This document shows, piece by piece, positions 1 through 8,377 of a stretch of DNA of 45,822 nucleotides. The position numbers and the translations under genes are program-made. The DNA is from Devosia sp. 66-14 (GTDB lineage: Bacteria > Pseudomonadota > Alphaproteobacteria > Rhizobiales > Devosiaceae): NCBI GenBank assembly GCA_001899085.1, contig MKVB01000006.1:53700-99521 (forward strand). The letters are read 5' to 3'. How positions within the stretch are numbered: the stretch's first letter is position 1; each line of letters begins with the position of its first letter. A model generated the notes under the pieces. That model saw only the letters and a list, made by a program, of their open reading frames with translations, was not told where the DNA came from and made no database searches.

Positions 1-1037
1 CGCTGGGTGTGGGTCGGCTCCAGTTCCGCCTTGCCGAAGGTACCCGGCAGGTTGGTGTTCATCCACTCGTAGGGGTAGCCGAGCTTCAGCGGCATCGCGT
101 CGGTCAGTTCCTGGCGCACCTCGGCCGGCAGGTCGAAATCGCCGGCATCGAGGTTTTCGGCGACCTGGTCGACGCGGCGAGCGCCGATGATGGCAGCGGT
201 AACCCTCGTGTCACCGAGCAGCCAGCTCAGCGCCACCTGGCTCGGGGTGCGACCGAGGCGGCCGGCCACTTCGACAACCTTGTCGATCATCCTCAGCGAA
301 TCCTCGAACCAGTAGCGCGGCAGAGCGATCGCCGCCTGCTGGCCGATGCGCGATTTCTCGTCGGGCTTGTCCTCGCCGCGATACTTGCCGGTGAGCATGC
401 CGGCGGCGAGCGGGCTCCAGCAGATCATGCCCAGGCCCTGGTCGTCACAGGCCGGCAGGATCTCGCGCTCGATGTCGCGGCGGACGAGGTTGTAGAGGTG
501 CTGCGCCGAAACCAGCGGCTCATAGCCCTTCAGCGCCGCGACACCGTTGGTCTTGGCGATCTGCCAGCCATAGAAGTTCGAGCAGCCCAGATAGCGGACC
601 TTGCCGGCGCGGATCAGGTCGTCGGCGGCGCGCAGACTCTCTTCGATCGGGGTGTAGGGGTCCGGCCCGTGGAACTGGTAGAGGTCGATATAGTCGGTAT
701 CGAGCCGTTTCAGGCTCTTCTCGCAGGCCTCGACGATGTGCTTGCGGCTCAGGCCGCGCGAGGTCACCGCCGGGTCGGCCGGGAACCAGCACTTGGTGGC
801 GATCACCAGCTGGTCACGACTGAAGTCCTTGAGCGCCACGCCGAGCATGGTCTCCGAGGCACCGCCCGAATAGCCGTTGGCGGTATCGATGAAGTTGCCG
901 CCACCCTCGACGAAGCGTTTGACGATGGCGCTCGAGGTTTCCTGGTCGCAGCCCCATTGCGAGTTGCCGAACGTCATGGTGCCCAGGCACAGGCGCGAGA
1001 CCAGCAGGCCGCTGCGGCCGAGATAGCGATACTTCAT
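1..1037 (-). CDS. aldo/keto reductase, 3' end cut by window edge
   Basis: Predicted NAD(P)H-dependent oxidoreductase of the aldo/keto reductase superfamily, a soluble TIM barrel. The protein begins MKYRYLGRSGLLVSRLCLG and shows the family landmarks in order: TMTFG, then FIDTANGYSGGASE (catalytic Asp and Tyr), IATKCWF (catalytic Lys), YIDLYQFHGPD (the His region), YLGCSNFYGWQ and the SPLAAGMLTGKY segment, followed by IIGARRVDQVAENL of the cofactor pocket. About 345 codons are visible and no stop is reached before base 1. A GGAGGA ribosome binding site stands 6 nt before the ATG. It lies 79 nt behind the Gfo/Idh oxidoreductase on the same strand, so the two probably form a small sugar- or polyol-oxidising operon. 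The substrate cannot be told from sequence. Confidence 0.93.
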   Translation of the reverse strand, partial: MKYRYLGRSGLLVSRLCLGTMTFGNSQWGCDQETSSAIVKRFVEGGGNFIDTANGYSGGASETMLGVALKDFSRDQLVIATKCWFPADPAVTSRGLSRKHIVEACEKSLKRLDTDYIDLYQFHGPDPYTPIEESLRAADDLIRAGKVRYLGCSNFYGWQIAKTNGVAALKGYEPLVSAQHLYNLVRRDIEREILPACDDQGLGMICWSPLAAGMLTGKYRGEDKPDEKSRIGQQAAIALPRYWFEDSLRMIDKVVEVAGRLGRTPSQVALSWLLGDTRVTAAIIGARRVDQVAENLDAGDFDLPAEVRQELTDAMPLKLGYPYEWMNTNLPGTFGKAELEPTHTQ

Positions 1038-1116
1038 GAGTTCCTCCAGGTAATACGGCAAATCACGGGGCGCGATCGAACAGGGAAAATCGCGTCAGGT
1101 AAAGGCGTTGGCCGGG

Positions 1117-2100
1117 TTACTCGGTGGGGTATCTGAGTCCGATCTGCTGCCGCACGGTGTCGAGGCAGGCCATGATGGCGACGCTTTCGGTGGGCGACAG
1201 GATGGTCCCGGCGGTCTTGCCTTCGGCAACCAGGCGCTCCAGTTCGGCGGCCTGGTACTGCATGCCGCGGCCCTCGACCTTCGAGACATACTCCTCCACC
1301 ACGGTGTTGGTGGCGTCGTAGCGCCGGAAGCTGGTGGGCACATACCAGACCTTGTCGATCTCGATGCGACCCTCGGTGCCGTGAATGGTGGCGATGTTGC
1401 GCCCGGCGGTATCGCTGCCTGAAAGCGTCAACGCGATGGCGCCGGACTCGTAAGTGAACATCGTCGCGACGGTGCCATCGGCGCCCGTGTCCTTGAGCCG
1501 CGCGGTCGCCGCGATGGTCTTGGGCACGCCCAATACGTCGAAGGTGAACGAGATCGGGTAGATGCCGAGGTCGAGCAGCGCACCGCCACCCAGTTCAAGC
1601 GCGTTGAGCCGGTGCTTCGGATCGTCGGGCAGATCCTGGGTATGGTCGGCGACCACCGAGCGGATCTCGCCCAGGACGCCCGAACGGACGATCTCGCGGA
1701 TGCGCAGCATGTGCGGCAGGAAGCGTGTCCACATGGCTTCGAGCACCACGAGGCCCCGGCTGGCGCCGAGATCGACGATCTCCTGTGCCTCGCGGGCGTT
1801 GACGGTGAAGGCCTTCTCGATCAGCACGTGCTTGCCGTGGCTGAGGACCAGTTTGGCATTGTCGGCGTGCATCGGGTGCGGCGTCGCGATATAGATCGCG
1901 TCGACATTGGCATCGGCACAGAGCGCTTCGTAGCTGCCATGAGCCTTGGGGATGCCGAACTCGGCGGCGAACCTGTCGGCGCTGGCTTGGCTCCGCGAGC
2001 CGACGGCGGTCACCTGATGGCCGTGCTGGTTCAAGTCTTTCACGAACTGTTCGGCAATCCAGCCGGTTGCCAAAATCCCCCACCTGACGCTTCCGGCCAT
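1117..2100 (-). CDS. Gfo/Idh/MocA family oxidoreductase
   Basis: Predicted NAD(P)-dependent sugar or cyclitol dehydrogenase, 327 aa, the usual size for the family. The N-terminal Rossmann fold starts at residue 5 (RWGILATGWIAEQFVKDL), continues with AIYIATPHPMHADN and the family EK motif in HVLIEKAFTVNAREA. The C-terminal alpha/beta dimerisation domain follows, including LELGGGALLDLGIYPI. The ATG is preceded by GGGGAGAG. It is followed on the same strand by an aldo/keto reductase, which suggests joint action in carbohydrate oxidation; the substrate is unknown. Confidence 0.93.
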   Translation of the reverse strand: MAGSVRWGILATGWIAEQFVKDLNQHGHQVTAVGSRSQASADRFAAEFGIPKAHGSYEALCADANVDAIYIATPHPMHADNAKLVLSHGKHVLIEKAFTVNAREAQEIVDLGASRGLVVLEAMWTRFLPHMLRIREIVRSGVLGEIRSVVADHTQDLPDDPKHRLNALELGGGALLDLGIYPISFTFDVLGVPKTIAATARLKDTGADGTVATMFTYESGAIALTLSGSDTAGRNIATIHGTEGRIEIDKVWYVPTSFRRYDATNTVVEEYVSKVEGRGMQYQAAELERLVAEGKTAGTILSPTESVAIMACLDTVRQQIGLRYPTE

Positions 2101-2275
2101 TTCACGCTCTCCCCAAAACAGTTTGTCGAGGCGAGAGCAGTACCCACTCCCGACAACGACACAATAGCTTTCACCCGGCGTGCGACGATGGTCGTAGCGG
2201 CCGGCCCCGAACTCTGCTCAATGCAACCTTCCTCGGGCCGGATGAATTCCCGTGGCGGGCACGACAGGAGCGGCG

Positions 2276-3109
2276 ATGCGATTTTCGGTGGGCTGCGAGA
2301 TCCAGTACGACGTCTCGGAAGAAACGACGCTGATCCTCAATGTCGAGGCACAACATGGCGGCGGACAGGAAGTGCTCGATGAGCATTTCAGCGTTTCGAG
2401 CGGCGTGCTTGCAGAATCCCACATCGTACCGGAGACCGGCAACCGCTATCGGCGGCTGAAGCTCAACGCCGGCCAGCACCTGATCAGCTACGGCGCCACG
2501 GTCGAGACGCGGCCATATTTCGGCGACCCCGCGCTGATCCCGCAGGTGCCGATCGCCGAGCTGCCGTTCGAGGTGATCACCCACCTGTCGCCGAGCCGCT
2601 ACTGCCAGTCGGACAAGCTGGGGCGCTTCGCCTGGCGGCAGTTCGGCAATGCCAACGGCTACGAAACGGTGACGGCGATCTGCAACTGGATCTTCGAGAA
2701 CGTCGACTACCTCGAGGGCTCGAGCGACGTCAGCACTTCGGCCTATGACACTTTTACACTCAGGGCCGGGGTGTGCCGCGATTTCGCGCATCTGGGCATC
2801 ACCTTTGCCCGTGCCCTCGGCATCCCTGCCCGGTTCGTTTCGGCCTATGCCTACGAGCTCGCGCCGCAGGATTTCCACGCCGTGTTCGAGGCCTATCTCG
2901 ATGGACGCTGGTATCTGTTCGACGCGACGCGACGCTGCCCGATCGATGGACTGATGCGCATCGCCATCGGACGCGACGCCGCCGACTCGGCGTTTGCCAC
3001 CTATTTTGGTCAGCTCGGCGGCCCTGCAGCGCTGGTTCGGGTGGAACGGCTCGATGGTCGGCCAGGTACCGACTGGACGGTCGCAGCGGTCAGCCTCGCC
3101 ACGCCCTGA
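2276..3109 (+). CDS. transglutaminase-like family protein
   Basis: Transglutaminase/protease-fold protein, 277 aa. An N-terminal beta-rich domain (MRFSVGCEIQYDV) precedes the transglutaminase core, whose catalytic triad is visible: Cys167 in RAGVCRDFAH, His201 in QDFHAVFEAYL and Asp216 in YLFDATRR. I chose ATG 2276 because an AGGAG lies 6 nt upstream; an in-frame ATG at 2252 lacks this. Bacterial members act as peptidases or peptide cross-linkers and are often found beside alpha-E/circularly permuted ATP-grasp genes, but none is seen here. It is divergent from the oxidoreductase gene ending at base 2100 and is followed by the ArsR operon. Cellular role unknown. Confidence 0.9.
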   Translation: MRFSVGCEIQYDVSEETTLILNVEAQHGGGQEVLDEHFSVSSGVLAESHIVPETGNRYRRLKLNAGQHLISYGATVETRPYFGDPALIPQVPIAELPFEVITHLSPSRYCQSDKLGRFAWRQFGNANGYETVTAICNWIFENVDYLEGSSDVSTSAYDTFTLRAGVCRDFAHLGITFARALGIPARFVSAYAYELAPQDFHAVFEAYLDGRWYLFDATRRCPIDGLMRIAIGRDAADSAFATYFGQLGGPAALVRVERLDGRPGTDWTVAAVSLATP

Positions 3110-3111
3110 AA

Positions 3112-3178
3112 ATCACTTAAGCAATCACTTAGGTATTGACAGCCACTCTGCAGCAAGATACTTAAGATCATGCTTAAC
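3112..3178 (+). promoter_or_regulatory. promoter and putative repeated ArsR operator
   Basis: A TTGACA -35 hexamer lies at 3136-3141, with -10-like sequence at 3157-3164, which places transcription start at or next to the ATG at 3170. Four CTTAA/CTTAG blocks start at 3116, 3128, 3161 and 3173: two pairs, each with 12-bp spacing, flanking the -35 and covering the -10 and start codon. The arrangement fits autorepression by the ArsR protein encoded just downstream. Operator assignment is inference. Confidence 0.55.
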
Positions 3179-3523
3179 CAAGAGACAGAGCCCCTCGACC
3201 TCATGTTCCAGGCATTGGCCGACCCGACCAGGCGGCGGATGATCGAACGCCTGAGCCGGGGATCCGCATCGGTCAGCGAGCTGGCCGAACCGTTCAAGAT
3301 GAGCCTGCCCGCCATCGTGCAGCACCTCCAGGTGCTGGAGCAGAGCGGACTGGTGACGACGCAGAAGGTGGGACGGGTGCGGACCTGCACCATCGACACG
3401 GGAGCGCTGAGCATGGCCGAGAAGTGGATCAACGATCGACGCATCGGCTGGGAGCACCGGCTGGATCGGCTGGGGGCGTTCCTCGATGCGCTGCCAAGCG
3501 GCCCGGACAAGCCGGCGAAGTAG
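3170..3523 (+). CDS. ArsR-family winged-helix transcriptional repressor
   Basis: Small DNA-binding regulator of 117 aa. The N-terminal FQALADPTRRRMIERLSRG and the recognition region SVSELAEPFKMSLPAIVQHL, then VLEQSGLVTTQKVGRVRTC, are typical of the ArsR/SmtB fold. No metal-binding cysteine pair of the ELCVCDL type is present, so it is unlikely to sense arsenic or metal in the classical way. It heads an operon with a RibD-C protein, an SRPBCC protein and two hydrolases; ArsR genes of this subgroup are commonly paired with SRPBCC genes. There is no convincing Shine-Dalgarno before ATG 3170 and the promoter nearly abuts it, which suggests a leaderless mRNA. Confidence 0.9.
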   Translation: MLNQETEPLDLMFQALADPTRRRMIERLSRGSASVSELAEPFKMSLPAIVQHLQVLEQSGLVTTQKVGRVRTCTIDTGALSMAEKWINDRRIGWEHRLDRLGAFLDALPSGPDKPAK

Positions 3524-3614
3524 CGCCGACCAACGCCTTACGAACGACAGAATTGAGACAATGGGCCGGAGACCACGTTTCCGGCAACGGGCGAGCTTTG
3601 CCCAGGAGGATTGA

Positions 3615-4235
3615 ATGGCCAAGGTCGTGCTGAGTTTTTCGATGTCGCTCGATGGCTACATCGCAGGCCCGAACGTCTCGGCGCGAGACGGCATGGGGGT
3701 GGGTGGCGAGCGCCTGCACGAGTGGATGTTCGCCGGGAGCGGCAACAAGGCCGGCGATGGCAGTTTCAGCAGCGCCGAGGCACAGGACGCCGCCGAGATC
3801 GATCTGGCCTTCAGCACGGTCGGCGCAACCGTCGTGGGTCGTCGCACCTATGATGTCGGGCTGCAGCACTGGAACGACACGCCCTATCCGGTGCCGTCGT
3901 TCGTGCTCACCCACAACCCCAAGCCCGAGCAGCCGATGAAGAGCGCCAGCTTCCGCTTCGTCACCGACGGCGTGGAGAGCGCGGTGCGCCAGGCGAGCAG
4001 CGCCGCCGGCGACAAGGATGTCGTGGTGATGGGCGCATCCGCCGCCCAACAGGTGCTGCGGGCCGGTCTCGCCGATGTACTCCGCGTCCAGGTGGTCAGC
4101 GTGCTGCTGGGTGGCGGCACCCGTCTGTTCGAAAAGCTGGGCGATGCCCAGATCGAGCTCATCCGCACCAGGGTGGTCGCGGCTTCGCCCGGTGTCACCC
4201 ACCTCGAATTCAACGTCATCAACAACCAGGCCTAG
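3615..4235 (+). CDS. dihydrofolate reductase family protein (RibD C-terminal domain)
   Basis: Predicted NADPH-dependent reductase of the RibD-C/DHFR-like fold, 206 aa. The start MAKVVLSFSMSLDGYIAGPN is diagnostic; later VVGRRTYDVG, FVLTHNPKP, VVVMGASAAQQVLRAGLAD and VLLGGGTRLFEKLG follow the usual order for the fold. An AGGAGG sits 5 nt before the ATG. It lies 91 nt after the ArsR gene and 15 nt before the SRPBCC gene, so it is probably in the same operon. Related stand-alone proteins are generally of unknown substrate; it is not the bifunctional riboflavin enzyme because no deaminase domain is present. Confidence 0.9.
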   Translation: MAKVVLSFSMSLDGYIAGPNVSARDGMGVGGERLHEWMFAGSGNKAGDGSFSSAEAQDAAEIDLAFSTVGATVVGRRTYDVGLQHWNDTPYPVPSFVLTHNPKPEQPMKSASFRFVTDGVESAVRQASSAAGDKDVVVMGASAAQQVLRAGLADVLRVQVVSVLLGGGTRLFEKLGDAQIELIRTRVVAASPGVTHLEFNVINNQA

Positions 4236-4250
4236 ACAGAGGAAACCCAA

Positions 4251-4706
4251 ATGACCGAACGTTCCATCGCCCATGGCAGCTTCACCGTCGAACGCAAATA
4301 CAAGCACGCCCCGGGCAAGGTCTTTGCCGCCTGGGCCAATCCCGAGTTCAAGCGCCAGTGGTTCGGCTCGCCCAGCCCGGACAAGCCGAAGGACGTCATG
4401 GACTTCCGCGTCGGCGGTCGCGAGTTCAACGAGAGCGAGATGGGTGGCGACACCTATATCTTCGACGTCACCTATCGCGACATCGTGCCGGACAACCGCA
4501 TCATCTACACCTACGAGATGAGCAAGAACGGCGAGCGCATCTCGGTGTCGCTGGCGACCATCGAGCTGTTCGCGGACGGGGACGGCACGCGCATGGTGGT
4601 GAAGGAGGATGGCGCCTTCCTCGACGGCCTCGACAAGATGGCCGATCGCGAAGCCGGCACCAACTACCTGATCGACCTGATGGGAAAGTGGCTCGACGAG
4701 CAATGA
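4251..4706 (+). CDS. SRPBCC (AHSA1-type) family protein
   Basis: START/Bet v1-fold ligand-binding protein of 151 aa. FTVERKYKHAPGKVFAAWA near residue 10, followed by FKRQWFGSP, and the internal DVTYRDIVPDNRIIYTYEM are characteristic of the AHSA1 subgroup. No catalytic residues are known for the family; members bind hydrophobic ligands. The gene overlaps the next hydrolase by ATGA, indicating translational coupling. Its partnership with an ArsR regulator upstream is a recurrent arrangement, but the ligand is unknown. Confidence 0.9.
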   Translation: MTERSIAHGSFTVERKYKHAPGKVFAAWANPEFKRQWFGSPSPDKPKDVMDFRVGGREFNESEMGGDTYIFDVTYRDIVPDNRIIYTYEMSKNGERISVSLATIELFADGDGTRMVVKEDGAFLDGLDKMADREAGTNYLIDLMGKWLDEQ

Positions 4707-5494
4707 GCGCCAAGTCGCACAAGCTGATGATCGGCGACCTCGAGGTACATTACCTCGAGGAAGGCCGCGGCCAGCCGCTGCTGCTGCTGCATGGCGGCAC
4801 GGCGACGGCCGGCTCCTGGGGCGAAGCGATGCCGCGGCTGGCCGATCGCTATCGCGTGTTTGCCCTCGATACCCGAGGTCACGGCAGGACCAACAACCCC
4901 GCCCAGAAGATGAGCTACGCGCAGTTTGCCGACGATGTCGCCGGCTTCATCGGGGCGCTGGGGCTCAGGAAGCCGCTGATCATCGGTTACAGCGATGGCG
5001 GGCAGACCGCGCTGGAGTTCGGCCTCAGGCATCCGGGCAAAGCCGGGGCGCTGGTGCTGGGCGGCACGATCAGCCGGCCCACCGAAGCCTATCTGGAGGG
5101 CCTGCACGGCTGGGGTTTCCCGGCGCCGGGCAAGGTCGATCTCGACCGCGTCGCGGCCGAGTACGGGCCCTATTTCGAGCAGATCAAGGTGACGCACATG
5201 CATCACTATGGTCCGGATTACTGGAAGGCGTTTCTCAGCCAGATCTCGGAGCTGTGGCTGACGCTGCCCAGTTACAGCGAGCGCCAGCTGGCCTCGATCT
5301 CGGCGCCGACGCTGGTGATCATGGGTGATCGTGACCACCTCGGCGGCGTGGAGGAAGCCAACCGGCTCTATCGCCACCTCGGCGCCGGCGAGCTCTCGAT
5401 CATCGCCAATGTCGGCCACGAGGCCGTCAACAAACCCTTGTTCTGGGATGCCGTCCGCGAGTTCCTCGCCCGGCACGACGAGCGCCAGGACTAA
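4703..5494 (+). CDS. alpha/beta hydrolase
   Basis: Alpha/beta-fold hydrolase, 263 aa. The oxyanion-hole motif LLLLHGGTATAGSW is at residues 26-39, the nucleophile elbow GYSDG puts Ser97 in place, an acidic residue follows in MGDRDHLGG (Asp209/211) and the catalytic His is His239 in NVGHEAVN. The start ATG overlaps the stop of the SRPBCC gene (ATGA), so I reject the longer in-frame upstream reading, which is only the shadow frame of that gene. It belongs to the ArsR-controlled operon. The substrate is not recognisable; ester or lactone hydrolysis is the general expectation. Confidence 0.92.
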   Translation: MSAKSHKLMIGDLEVHYLEEGRGQPLLLLHGGTATAGSWGEAMPRLADRYRVFALDTRGHGRTNNPAQKMSYAQFADDVAGFIGALGLRKPLIIGYSDGGQTALEFGLRHPGKAGALVLGGTISRPTEAYLEGLHGWGFPAPGKVDLDRVAAEYGPYFEQIKVTHMHHYGPDYWKAFLSQISELWLTLPSYSERQLASISAPTLVIMGDRDHLGGVEEANRLYRHLGAGELSIIANVGHEAVNKPLFWDAVREFLARHDERQD

Positions 5495-5516
5495 GTTCCT
5501 CGCAGGAGATTCGCTT

Positions 5517-6320
5517 TTGAGTACCACCGTTTCCAAGGACGGGACCGCCATCGGCTACGACAGGATCGGCGCCGGTCCGGCCGTTATCCTCATCGCCGGC
5601 GCCACCCAGTACCGTGCCATCGACCAGCAGACGCCCGAGCTGGCGCGGCTGCTGTCGGAAGCCGGCTTCAGCGTGATCAACTATGATCGCCGCGGTCGCG
5701 GCGAGAGCGGCGACACCCTGCCCTATGCGGTGGCGCGCGAGGTCGAGGATATTGCAGCGCTGATCGGTGTGGCCGGCGGACGCGCCTCGCTCTATGGCGC
5801 ATCGTCCGGCTGTGCACTGGCACTCGAGGCGGCGCAAGCCGGGCTGCCGGTGGATAGGCTCGTGCTGTACGAGCCCCCCTATGTGGTGGACGAGAGCTGG
5901 GCGCCGCCGCCACGGGATTACTTCGAGAAACTGGCGGCGTTTCGTGAGGCCGGGGACAAGGCGGGTGCGCTGAGCTATTTCTTCACCGCCTCGATCCACA
6001 TGCCGGTCGAGCAAGTGGAAGCGATGCAGAAGAGCCCGTTCTGGTCGATGCTGGAGCCGGTCGGCCACACCATCGAGTACGATGCGCTGTGCATGGGCAA
6101 GGAAGCCGTAGAGGGCGGACTCGCTTCGACGCAGCGCTGGAACCGGGTGACGCAGCCAGTGCTGGTGGTGGATGGCGACGCCAGCTTCCCGTTCATGGCC
6201 GGTGGGGCGAACGCGGTGGCCAAGGTGCTGGGCGCGGGTCGGAAGACGCTGCCGGGACAAGGACATGGTCCGGCCCCGGAGGTGATTGCGCCTGTCGTGG
6301 TGGAGTTTCTGCGGGGTTAA
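5517..6320 (+). CDS. alpha/beta hydrolase, second in operon (TTG start)
   Basis: Second alpha/beta hydrolase, 267 aa. Residues 20-30 hold the oxyanion-hole strand (AVILIAGATQYRA), YDRRGRGESGDT is the strand-4 loop, GASSG (94-98) provides nucleophile Ser96, VVDGDASFPF the acid and GQGHGPAPEV the histidine. The start is TTG 5517, chosen because AGGAG lies 8 nt upstream and the preceding gene stops at 5494; no ATG is better placed. It is not a close copy of the first hydrolase: the nucleophile context and the oxyanion loop differ. Probably the last gene of the ArsR operon; a large palindromic repeat follows. Confidence 0.88.
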   Translation: MSTTVSKDGTAIGYDRIGAGPAVILIAGATQYRAIDQQTPELARLLSEAGFSVINYDRRGRGESGDTLPYAVAREVEDIAALIGVAGGRASLYGASSGCALALEAAQAGLPVDRLVLYEPPYVVDESWAPPPRDYFEKLAAFREAGDKAGALSYFFTASIHMPVEQVEAMQKSPFWSMLEPVGHTIEYDALCMGKEAVEGGLASTQRWNRVTQPVLVVDGDASFPFMAGGANAVAKVLGAGRKTLPGQGHGPAPEVIAPVVVEFLRG

Positions 6321-6333
6321 GCAGACTGATAGA

Positions 6334-6456
6334 GACGGCCCCCTCCCGGCCTCCCCCATAAAGGGGAGGTGAAGAGTCGGAGCTCTGTCTTCGATCGTGC
6401 CCAATGTACCGGCGGGGCACCTCCCCCTTTATGGGGGAGGATGGGAGGGGGTCGTC
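6334..6456. repeat. intergenic inverted repeat, REP-like
   Basis: Two arms of about 38-39 bp in inverted orientation (6334-6371 and 6418-6456) built around CCCCCTCCC, CTCCCCCATAAAG and GGGGAGGTG differ at only a few positions and enclose about 46 bp. Each arm also contains a shorter internal palindrome. It sits between the convergent hydrolase and iron ABC transporter genes, so its RNA could fold and protect or end both transcripts. Repeats of this kind are common between genes in Hyphomicrobiales. Confidence 0.8.
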
Positions 6457-6476
6457 TGCTTCGGCTGAAACCCGCC

Positions 6477-7301
6477 CTACTCCGCCGCCGCCTTCAGCCG
6501 TGGCTTCACCCGATGCCGCCCGACGGGGACGATCATCGGCGAATGCGATACCGGGTCATCACAGACCTCGGCGTCCATACCGAACACCGACTTGACCAGT
6601 TCCGCCGTCATCACCTCGCCCGGGGCGCCGGATGCTGCGATCCGGCCCTCGCGCATGGCGACGATGTGGTCGGCATAACGGCAGGCGAGGTTCAGATCGT
6701 GCAGCACGGCTACCACGGTGCGGCCGCGCTGCTGCACCAGGTCGGTGAGCAGATCCAGCACTTCGACCTGGTGGTTGATGTCAAGGAAGGTGGTCGGCTC
6801 GTCGAGCAGCAGCAGTTCGGTTTCCTGCGCCAGGGCCATGGCGATCCAGACGCGCTGGCGTTGGCCGCCGGAGAGTTCGTCAACGGTACGGCCGGCAAGA
6901 TCGAGCGTATCGGTGGCCTGCAGCGCGGTGGCGACGGCTGCGTCGTCGGCCGCGACCCACTGGCGGAACCAGCCCTGGTGCGGGTAGCGGCCGCGGCCGA
7001 CGAGGTCGGCGACGGTGATGCCGTCCGGAGCCACCGGGGTTTGCGGCAATACCCCGAGCAAGGTCGCCACCTCGCGGGTCGGCATCTGGTGGATGGCGCG
7101 GCCGTCGAGATAGACCGTGCCGGCGCTGGGCGTGAGCAGCCGGGCCAGGCCGCGCAGCAGGGTAGACTTGCCGCAGGCATTGGCGCCGACGATGACGGTG
7201 AACTTGCCGGGCGGGATCTCGATGCTGAGCTTGTCGACGATGGTGCGATCGCCATAGCCGAGCGTCAGGCCCGCGGCCGAGAGCTGGTGGTTCACTGACA
7301 T
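6477..7301 (-). CDS. iron-chelate ABC transporter ATP-binding protein (FecE/FepC type)
   Basis: ATPase subunit of an iron(III)-chelate importer, 274 aa, acting at the inner face of the cytoplasmic membrane. Walker A is GANACGKST (residues 39-47), the Q-loop region is [16 protein letters not shown], the ABC signature is LSGGQRQR, Walker B is LLLLDEPTT and the switch His is in [16 protein letters not shown]. The spacing and the RGRYPHQGW insert fit the FepC/FhuC/BtuD branch. GGAGG lies 7 nt before the ATG. It is the last gene of a four-gene minus-strand operon, 14 nt after the permease. Confidence 0.95.
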   Translation of the reverse strand: MSVNHQLSAAGLTLGYGDRTIVDKLSIEIPPGKFTVIVGANACGKSTLLRGLARLLTPSAGTVYLDGRAIHQMPTREVATLLGVLPQTPVAPDGITVADLVGRGRYPHQGWFRQWVAADDAAVATALQATDTLDLAGRTVDELSGGQRQRVWIAMALAQETELLLLDEPTTFLDINHQVEVLDLLTDLVQQRGRTVVAVLHDLNLACRYADHIVAMREGRIAASGAPGEVMTAELVKSVFGMDAEVCDDPVSHSPMIVPVGRHRVKPRLKAAAE

Positions 7302-7315
7302 GCTGGGGCCTCCGA

Positions 7316-8377
7316 TCAGCCGCCGCGACCCGAACGATGGGCGGCGGCGAGCAGGTAGATGAGGAACACGGCGCCGAGCGCGCCGGTGACGACGCCGACC
7401 GGCAATTGATTGCGGCCGAGCATGTGCTGGGCGACGAAATCGGCGGCGTTGGTGACGAGCCCGCCGACCAGCGCTGCCGGCAGCAGCGCATTGCCGGATG
7501 GGCCGAGCAGACGTCGCGCGATCGGGCCGGCGATGAAGGCGACGAACGACACCGGACCGACGGCGGCAGTGGCGAAGGCGGCGAGCAGCACCGCGACGAG
7601 GATCAGCCCGAGGCGGGAGAACTCGACCCGCGTGCCAAGCGCTGTCGCGGCGTCATCGCCCATCTGCAGCGTGCGCAGCGCCCGTGACAGAAAAGCGGCG
7701 AGCGGTACCAGCAGCAACAGCGCGACGGCGAGCGGAGTGAGGTTCTCGAAGGTCGAACCATTGAGGCTGCCGGTAAGCCAGCTGAGCGCCTCTTGCACTT
7801 CCATGATGCGAGCCCGCGTGAACAGGTAGGAGACCACCGCGCCGGCCAGCGCCGCCATGCCGATTCCGATCAGCACCAGGCGGTAGGGCGTGACGCCGTT
7901 GCGCCAGGCGAGGCCGTAGATCAGCAGCGCCGTCAGCACGGCGCCGCCGCAGGCCATCAACGAGACGCCCAGCCCCGACCACTTGAAGATGATGATCGCC
8001 AGCACCGCCGCGGCACTGGCGCCGGTGGTGATGCCCACGATATCGGGACTGGCGAGCGGGTTGCGCAGGATGGTCTGGAAGATAACGCCGGAAAGCCCGA
8101 ACGCGGCGCCCGAGAGCAGCCCCGCCATCACCCGCGGCAGGCGCACGCCGAGCACGATGAAATCGTTCGCCGCATCGGCATTGCCGGTGAACGGGGAGAG
8201 CAGCGAGGCGATCACCTCGGCAAGCGGCAAGGGATAGTCGCCGACCGACATGGAGAGGCTGGCGACGGCCAGCGACAGCAGGGCGAGCCCAAGCACCACC
8301 AGGCTGTAGCGGCGGCGCAGGCGCTTTCGTACGGCGACGACGGCGCCTACCGGGGCAAAGCTCTGGGTCGCGCTCAT
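7316..8377 (-). CDS. iron-chelate ABC transporter permease (FecCD family)
   Basis: Membrane permease, 353 aa, of the BtuC/FecCD fold with about ten helices. After a first helix ([20 protein letters not shown]) come the family motifs [20 protein letters not shown] (written here as VRLPRVMAG then [11 protein letters not shown]), [20 protein letters not shown] and, near the C-terminus, [17 protein letters not shown], the EAA-like coupling helix that contacts the ATPase. The start codon overlaps the stop of the preceding permease (ATGA). It pairs with that second permease to make the membrane channel for the iron chelate. Confidence 0.95.
   Translation of the reverse strand: MSATQSFAPVGAVVAVRKRLRRRYSLVVLGLALLSLAVASLSMSVGDYPLPLAEVIASLLSPFTGNADAANDFIVLGVRLPRVMAGLLSGAAFGLSGVIFQTILRNPLASPDIVGITTGASAAAVLAIIIFKWSGLGVSLMACGGAVLTALLIYGLAWRNGVTPYRLVLIGIGMAALAGAVVSYLFTRARIMEVQEALSWLTGSLNGSTFENLTPLAVALLLLVPLAAFLSRALRTLQMGDDAATALGTRVEFSRLGLILVAVLLAAFATAAVGPVSFVAFIAGPIARRLLGPSGNALLPAALVGGLVTNAADFVAQHMLGRNQLPVGVVTGALGAVFLIYLLAAAHRSGRGG

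Noticed and set aside
4358-4702. N-terminal extension of the first alpha/beta hydrolase
   Set aside because: It reads the SRPBCC gene in another frame; the ATGA overlap at 4703 gives the natural start.
6334-6456. CRISPR or insertion-sequence ends
   Set aside because: Only one inverted pair, no regular direct repeats with spacers and no transposase; best seen as a REP-like element.
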